Source: Desulfuromonadaceae bacterium
GTDB taxonomy: Bacteria > Desulfobacterota > Desulfuromonadia > Desulfuromonadales > Geopsychrobacteraceae
Length of the DNA: 6,506 nt
Direction: 5' to 3'
NCBI GenBank assembly: GCA_013138655.1
Contig: WTCI01000266.1
Location: 1-6,506 of the forward strand
In this document: positions 1 to 5,300 of the stretch, piece by piece
How the letters are laid out: each line of letters begins with the position of its first letter
Numbering within the stretch: the stretch's first letter is position 1
Notes under the pieces: model-generated
Told to the model about the DNA's origin: nothing
Seen by the model: only the letters and a program-made list of their open reading frames with translations
Databases searched by the model: none
Made by a program: the position numbers and the translations under genes

Positions 1-187
1 CTGCACCCCGTTGCTCCCAGATTTCCGCCACCATGAACCGCAGGCTCTCACCGAGGTGGCGAGCTTCGCGGCTGAGATTTTTCTTCAACAGCTCCCGCTC
101 CCGCTGGATCGAGTAGTAACTGTAGACCGAAAAGATCAGGGCGACCCCGAGCAGAACGGCAATGGCGATTTTCAGCGTCAAGCGCAT
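1..187 (-). CDS. N-terminus of a membrane-anchored signalling protein, probably a sensor histidine kinase (partial)
   Basis: The first 62 codons of a minus-strand gene are visible, starting at the ATG at 187-185; the rest lies beyond the left edge. The protein begins with a short basic stretch (MRLTLK), then one hydrophobic segment at about residues 5-24 and a charged amphipathic stretch (SIQRERELLKKNLSREARHL, residues 26-45). One inner-membrane helix followed by a charged helix is the usual start of two-component sensor kinases, and this wording (IQRERELL, then LGESLR) resembles Desulfuromonadota sensor kinases. No HAMP, HisKA or ATPase motif is visible, so a chemoreceptor or diguanylate cyclase is not excluded. 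A weak GGA lies about 10 bases upstream of the start. The gene follows the EamA permease on the same strand after a 76-base gap, so it may be co-transcribed with it. Confidence 0.6.
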   Translation of the reverse strand, partial: MRLTLKIAIAVLLGVALIFSVYSYYSIQRERELLKKNLSREARHLGESLRFMVAEIWEQRGA

Positions 188-263
188 AAATGATTATCCG
201 AAACTCCGGCAAATGCCGCTATTGGCAAAATATTGCCTATCCTGCTTGGCCACGGCCCGCGTG

Positions 264-1169
264 TCAAGCCGCAGGGGTTGTGCGCCGGGGCCAGTTGAAC
301 AGAGCCAGACCGGCAAAGATAAAAACCATGCCGTGGAGATGGTATTTCTGGAAAGTCTCACCGAGGAACAGGACCGCCATTAACGAAGCGAACAGGGGAA
401 TCAGGTTGATATAGAGACCGGCCCGGTTGGCACCGATCAGTTCGATCCCGCGATTCCAGCAGAGATAAGCGAGAATCGACGGGCAGAGTCCCACATAGAG
501 CAGGCTGAAGATGACCGGTCGGGTCAATTGTAATGCCGGGGTGCCGGTCAATTCCCAGAGGTAGAGGGGGAAGAGGGGGACAACCCCGACGGCAAAGGTC
601 GCGGTGAGGAAACTCAAGGGGTGAATTTGTGGACGCTTGCGCAACATTACGGTATAGAGCGCATAGAGACAGATGGCCAGCAGCATCAACAGGTCGCCAG
701 TGACAAAACTGAGCTGTTGCAGCCGTTGCCAGTCACCACGCACGACAATGAAACCGGCACCGAGAATGCAGAGCAATACGGCAAATACTTGCCTACGGCT
801 GACCCGCTCACGAAAGAATAAAAAGCTGAGCAGGACGATGACTGCCGGCATCACCGACTGTGTCAGGGCAATATTGAGTGCCGTGGTGGTGTGGGCAGCA
901 GTATAGAGCAGGGTATTGAAAGAGGAAATGCCGAGCAGGCCGATCAGAACGATGATTTTCCAACTCCGACAGATTGTCGGCCAGTCTTTGCGCACCTGTT
1001 TCCAGGTGAAGGGGAGCAGCATCGCCAGCGCGATAGTCCAGCGCCAGAACGACATGGCCACCGGTGGAATCAGCTCGGCCACGCCGCGGGCCAGCACCGA
1101 GTTTCCGGCCCAGAACAACGGCGGTAAAATTAACAGCAGGTAAGCCCAACGTTTTGCATCTGTGCCCAT
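264..1169 (-). CDS. EamA-family (drug/metabolite transporter superfamily) permease
   Basis: This 301-residue protein has the length and layout of a full DMT permease: two repeated EamA halves of five helices each. Hydrophobic segments are seen near residues 8-28, 37-55, 70-91, 97-118, 127-144, 156-176, 185-205, 218-237, 251-269 and 279-292. Family signatures include FWAGNSVLAR (19-28) in helix 1, FWRW (41-44) in helix 2, ALTQSVMPAVIVLLSFLFF (101-119) before a charged RERVSRRQ loop, and the second-half counterpart LFLGETF (267-273). It should sit in the inner membrane and export or exchange a small metabolite; the substrate cannot be read from sequence. The ATG at 1169-1167 is preceded by GAGG, which overlaps the rsmE stop codon (TGAGG), only 7 bases away. 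This indicates an operon and possibly translational coupling with rsmE. Confidence 0.92.
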   Translation of the reverse strand: MGTDAKRWAYLLLILPPLFWAGNSVLARGVAELIPPVAMSFWRWTIALAMLLPFTWKQVRKDWPTICRSWKIIVLIGLLGISSFNTLLYTAAHTTTALNIALTQSVMPAVIVLLSFLFFRERVSRRQVFAVLLCILGAGFIVVRGDWQRLQQLSFVTGDLLMLLAICLYALYTVMLRKRPQIHPLSFLTATFAVGVVPLFPLYLWELTGTPALQLTRPVIFSLLYVGLCPSILAYLCWNRGIELIGANRAGLYINLIPLFASLMAVLFLGETFQKYHLHGMVFIFAGLALFNWPRRTTPAA

Positions 1170-1176
1170 TTTTTCC

Positions 1177-1890
1177 TCAATCTGCCATCATGCGTGAGAG
1201 CAACACCGGAACGGCGGTTTCAACCCGGAGAATACGTTCTCCAAGGGAGATCGCAGTAAAACCGCATTCCTGCAGTTTTTCAATTTCGTAGGGGATAAAT
1301 CCTCCTTCCGGACCGATTGCCAAAGTGATTGATTCGCCGGGTTGAAATACCTCGCCCGGCGCGGCGACCGGGTGGGCGACCAGAGCCCTGGTGCCTTTGG
1401 CCAAATCCGGCAATTCATCTTCAACAAAGGGTTTGAAGCGTTGGCGCAGGTGAACCTGTGGCAGAATCGTGTCACGTGCCTGTTCCAGTCCGAGCAGCAA
1501 TTGCTCATCCAGTTTTTCTGCCCGTAACAGCGGGCTGCCCCAGAAACTCTTCTCCACCCGGTAGCTGTTAATCAGGTAGAGCTGCTTGACTCCGAGGGAA
1601 CTGATCGATTGTAAGATCCGCTTGAGCATCTTTGGCCGCGGCAGGGCCAGGAGCAGGGTGACCGCTAGGGGCGGTGGCGGTTGCTGAGTCAGCTCTACCC
1701 GTAACTCAAGCGATTCCGCATCGATCCCGGTGACCAGCCCTTCCCCCAGCTTTCCGTTGAGTTTTCCAACCCGTAAGCGTTTGCCCACTTCAACCTGCTG
1801 AGTGGATAGCAGATGTTGTCGCCGTCGGTCCGTCAGCTTGACTCGATCTTCAGTGAAAAAATCGTCGTTGTGGAGCAGGATCAGGTTCAT
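1177..1890 (-). CDS. rsmE: 16S rRNA (uracil(1498)-N(3))-methyltransferase RsmE
   Basis: RsmE methylates N3 of U1498 in 16S rRNA, using S-adenosylmethionine, on the assembled 30S subunit. The 237-residue protein has the expected order: an N-terminal PUA-like RNA-binding domain (about 1-70) with RRRQHLLS and VGKRLRVGKLNGKLG, then a SPOUT methyltransferase domain. The SPOUT trefoil-knot SAM-binding motifs are clear: IGPEGGF (192-198) and LGERILRVETA (216-226). PRPKMLKRI (84-92) and the LLLGLEQARDT segment (131-141) are typical of the family. I chose the ATG at 1890 because MNLILLHNDDF matches how this RsmE subtype usually starts. An in-frame GTG at 1944 would add 18 residues (MSNIFPFRCQ...) that do not resemble the family. 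Neither start has a strong Shine-Dalgarno, so the choice rests on homology. It is the first gene of the minus-strand group and is divergent from the giant repeat protein. Confidence 0.93.
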   Translation of the reverse strand: MNLILLHNDDFFTEDRVKLTDRRRQHLLSTQQVEVGKRLRVGKLNGKLGEGLVTGIDAESLELRVELTQQPPPPLAVTLLLALPRPKMLKRILQSISSLGVKQLYLINSYRVEKSFWGSPLLRAEKLDEQLLLGLEQARDTILPQVHLRQRFKPFVEDELPDLAKGTRALVAHPVAAPGEVFQPGESITLAIGPEGGFIPYEIEKLQECGFTAISLGERILRVETAVPVLLSRMMAD

Positions 1891-2018
1891 GGCGTGCAGT
1901 CTAGCCAGTTTGACCTGACATCGGAAGGGGAAAATGTTGCTCACTTCCCCATAATCAACTATTTCAAACTCAGGGGCCGGGAATAGAGAGATAACGAATC
2001 AACATAAACAAAACATAA

Positions 2019-2060
2019 TTGTCAGTATGCTTGCTTCTTCATAAATATCTGATAAAACTC
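2019..2060 (+). promoter_or_regulatory. possible promoter for the riboswitch-controlled transcript
   Basis: This AT-rich stretch lies just upstream of the aptamer. Two readings are possible. A sigma-70-like reading uses TTGTCA (2019-2024, 5 of 6 to TTGACA) with a poor -10 around ATAAATAT (2041-2048) or GATAAA (2051-2056). A sigma-54-like reading uses TGTCAG (2020-2025), five bases, then TTGCT (2031-2035); this has the -12 GC but lacks the -24 GG. Either would start transcription at about 2045-2062, just before the aptamer. Neither is convincing on its own; location is the main argument. Confidence 0.3.
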
Positions 2061-2082
2061 AGACAATAAGAAACAACGAAAT

Positions 2083-2165
2083 CCCGACAATGCCAACCCT
2101 TCTGTGAAGGGGGGAGCGGAAAGCGACGGGTCTTTGTGAGCAAAGACGGCCGAGCTGCCGAAGGA
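2083..2165 (+). ncRNA. GEMM-I-like riboswitch aptamer (cyclic di-GMP or cGAMP type)
   Basis: The order of elements follows the GEMM-I family. A hairpin is formed by CCCTTCT (2097-2103) and AGGGGGG (2108-2114) with two G-U pairs, capped by a GTGA loop (2104-2107) of GNRA type. Next comes AGCGGAAAGC (2115-2124), in the place of the GACGCAAAGC core, then GACGGGTCT (2125-2133) against consensus CACGGGTCT. A second hairpin (GTCTTTG 2130-2136 with CAAAGAC 2141-2147) is followed by GGCCGAGCTGCCGAAGG (2148-2164), close to the consensus 3' strand. The 5' strand TGCCAACC (2091-2098) departs from consensus GGCAAACC, so the closing P1 helix is weak. Because of that, the exact ligand, and whether the aptamer still binds one, cannot be decided by eye. 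It lies in the leader of the giant repeat-protein gene; surface-protein genes are common GEMM targets. Confidence 0.72.
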
Positions 2166-2200
2166 TATTAATCCTTACGGTGTGCTCGGCCGTCTTTTTT
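2142..2200 (+). terminator. intrinsic terminator, expression platform of the riboswitch
   Basis: AAAGACGGCCGAGC (2142-2155) is perfectly complementary to GCTCGGCCGTCTTT (2184-2197), a 14-bp GC-rich stem followed by a run of T (2195-2200). An inner hairpin continues it (CCG and AAGGAT at 2158-2166 with ATCCTT and CGG at 2171-2180). The 5' arm is also the 3' half of the aptamer: 2142-2147 belongs to the second aptamer hairpin and 2148-2155 to the aptamer 3' strand. The two folds are therefore mutually exclusive. Ligand binding would hold the 5' arm away and allow read-through, so a ligand-ON switch is inferred. Confidence 0.88.
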
Positions 2201-2305
2201 CGTCAGCAGTGAATTGCTCGTATTAATGGTGTCTTGCCATTACTTGTTTTGTATTTTAATTAAGCAAACTTAGTAGCAGAATCTCAGATCAGGGTGGAGG
2301 TGACC
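2201..2305 (+). promoter_or_regulatory. 5' leader with strong Shine-Dalgarno
   Basis: This stretch lies between the terminator and the start codon. It contains a small perfect hairpin (TAATGG 2224-2229 with CCATTA 2237-2242, 7-base loop), then an AT-rich single-stranded-looking segment (2243-2275). The Shine-Dalgarno GGAGGTGA (2296-2303) is nearly the full anti-16S complement, with GGAGG ending 5 bases before the ATG at 2306, so high translation is expected once transcription passes the terminator. I see no convincing second promoter; TTTAAT (2255-2260) lacks a properly spaced -35. Confidence 0.7.
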
Positions 2306-5300
2306 ATGTCAAGAACCAGTATTGTGCAATATTTCCTGATTGCCGGTGTCGCATTCTTTCTCTTCGTGACCCCGGACGGTAGAGCTTTCGCTGATTGCAG
2401 TTTCGAAGCGCTCCCCTCTTCCGGTTTTTCCATTGTCTGCACCAACACGATTACTGAAGGGATAACGGGAACCGACCAGGCGGATATTATCCGATTTTTG
2501 CCACAGGCAAGTCTTATCTACCATGTGACCAATGCCGGGAACAGTTCAAGTCTGGCGACGGTCATCGGGATTGAAGGTTTACAGGGCAATGATGAAGTTA
2601 TCAATGCAGGAGACATTGAAGATCTCCTCGCACAGGCAGAGACAACTGCAGAGAGTGTCTCGCTGACAATTGACGACAGCTTCATCGGGGATGTCACGGG
2701 TTCAGTCGTGAGTGACACCAACGCAACTGCCGATGCGACAGCTATTGGAATTGATGGTGGGCCGGGTAACGACAGGATTGATAATCAGGCAACTATCTCT
2801 GCAGATGTGGCTGCGATCGTTAAAGCAACAGACGTGGCGGTCAATATAAATGTCACTGCCGATGGAACGGTCACGGGAGCATCGGCGAGTAATGCCAGTG
2901 TCGTGGCAAATGCAAAAGCAATCGGGATTGATGGCGATGACAATAATGACAGCATCCTGAATTCAGGTGATATGGAGCTTCATGCGGATGCTGAAGCTGA
3001 AGCGGTCAGCGTTTCCCTGGTAGTTTCGGGCAGTATAGAAGGCAATGTCGATGGAGAAGCCCTGAGTGATGCCAGTGTTGCCGCAAATGCGTTTGCCATT
3101 GGGATCGACGGTGGGCCCGGTATGGATACGATGATCAACGATGGTGCCATCGTTGCCGATGTTGATTCGAGTGCGACAGCTGTTGGTGTGAGTGTGGATG
3201 TGGCAATTACCGCAGAGGGGACTGCTGAAGGCGCCTCGGTGAGTGATGCGAGTGTCACGGCAAGTGCAACAGCCACCGGAATGGATGGCGGAGAGGATGA
3301 TGACGTCATCGACAACCGGGGGGATGTTGACCTGAAGGCGAACGCAGATGCCGTCGGTGTAGCCGTTTCCCTGACGGTAGCAGGCACCGCAAAAGGTGAT
3401 GCCAGGGGTGAATCGGTGAGTGATGCCAGTGTCACCTCTGCTGCGACGGTTACCGGGATCAGTGGCGGTGGTGGTGATGACTCAATTGTCAGTGATGGTA
3501 CGCAAATCTTGGCGGATGTCAATTCTACGGCGACAGCCGTGAGCGTCGGGTTGACGGTCTCGGGGAGTATGGATGGGAACGTCGAGGGAGAGGCCCTGAC
3601 TGACGGCAGTGCCACGGCCAACGCGACCGCTACCGGTATAAGCGGCGGCCTGGGGATCGACACGATCACCAACTGGGCAGGAATCTTTGAAAACGTTGAT
3701 GCCGGTGCAACGACCGTTGCGGTGGGTGCGGACGTCGCGATCTCCATTGAGGAGGGTGGCAATGCGACCGGCGCAGCACTGAGTGATGCCAGCGTTTTGG
3801 CGAATGCAGCCGCCACGGGTATTGATGGTGGTGACGGCGGGGATGCTATCAACAACCGGGGAGACATCGGGCTGCTGTCATCCGCGGACGGGACAGGCGT
3901 GGCAGTTTCTCTGAATCTAGCCGGCAGCATGAAAGGTGATGCCCTCGGCAAAGCCGTGAGTGATGCCAGCGTCACGGCGCACGCAACGGCTAGCGGAATT
4001 GACGGTGGGGACGGTGGTGACGCGATTGTCAATGAAGGCACGATCACCTTGATGAATGGGGTCGGCGACGATACGATCGATGCAAAGGCAATAGCCGTCG
4101 GCGTTTCCCTGGATATTTCCGGCAGTATGGAAGGCAACGTCGAGGGCGAGGCGTTGAGTGATTCCAGCGCTGCGGCGAATGCGGAAGCCATCGGGATCTA
4201 CGGCGGCCAGGGGATCGATGCAATCACCAATTACGGTGCCATTCTTGCGGCCGTCGATACCAGTGCAACGGCCGTCGGCGTGAGTGTGGATGTCGGATTG
4301 ACCGGAGAGGGCACTGCTGAAGGTGCGGCACTGAGTAACGCCAGCGTTTTGGCACAGGCAGGGGCCACCGGGATCGACGGTGGTGACAATGGTGACGATA
4401 TCGACAACCGCGGAGCAGTCGCGCTGTTGTCATCCGCGGAGGCGACCGGCGTAGCCGTCTCCCTGGATATCGCCGGTAGCATGAAAGGTGATGCACTCGG
4501 CAAAGCCGTAAGCGATGCCGGCGTCACGGCCGATGCAACGGCCACGGGAATAGCCGGTGGGAATGGAAGCGACACGATAGTCAGCGATGGGCTGGAAATT
4601 TCGGCGGATGTGGCCGCGAGTGCAACCGCCGTGAGCGTGGGGCTGACGGTTTCGGGGAGTATGGAAGGCAACGTTGCGGGCGAGGTCCTGACTGACGGCA
4701 GTGCCATGGCCAACGCGACCGCTGCGGGGATCGATGGCGGCCTGGGGATCGACACGATTAGCAACAGAGCCAACATCTTTGAAAACGTTGATGCCGGTGC
4801 AACGACCGTTGCGGTCGGTGTGGACGTCGCGATCGCCATTGAGGAAGGCGGAAATGTCACCGGCGCCGCACTGAGTGATGCCAGTGTTACAGCCAGTGCC
4901 GCGGCCAGCGGAATAGCTGGTGGAGGGGATGCTGATGCCATAGGCAACCGGGGGGACATAGCGCTCCTGTCGAATTCAGACGCAACTGGTGTGGCCGTGT
5001 CCCTGACCGTAGCCGGCACCGTGAAAGGGGATGCCGAAGGATCCTCGGTAAGTGACGCCAGTGTCACGGCTACGTCGACAGCCACCGGTATTGACGGTGG
5101 AGAGGGCGATGACAGGATCGACAACGAGGGGATGATCACCTTGATGAATGGCGTTGGGGATGATGAGACAGACGCCGGTGCGACGGCAGTAAGCGTGGCC
5201 CTGACGGTGTCGGGCAGCATGGAGGGCAACGTTGCGGGAGAGGCCCTGAGCGACTCCAGTGCCACGGCTGATGCCATGGCCATCGGGATTGACGGTGGCT

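Noticed and set aside
207..237. Two short inverted repeats (CGGCA/TGCCG at 207-218 and GGCAA/TTGCC at 224-237) between the permease and the kinase-like gene
   Set aside because: Stems are only 5 bp and neither is followed by a T run on the coding strand, so a terminator is not supported.
808..1149. Minus-strand open frame overlapping the EamA permease
   Set aside because: It is an out-of-frame shadow: the permease frame has clear helices and family motifs, and this one has none.
1891..1944. Longer RsmE start at the GTG at 1944
   Set aside because: The 18 extra residues do not resemble RsmE N-termini, while MNLILLHNDDF at 1890 does. The longer start has only a poorly spaced GGGGA. It remains possible.
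1945..2024. Promoter for rsmE on the minus strand
   Set aside because: A CTGACA (complement of 2022-2027) resembles a -35, but I found no -10 at suitable spacing. A promoter must lie in this region, but I cannot place it.
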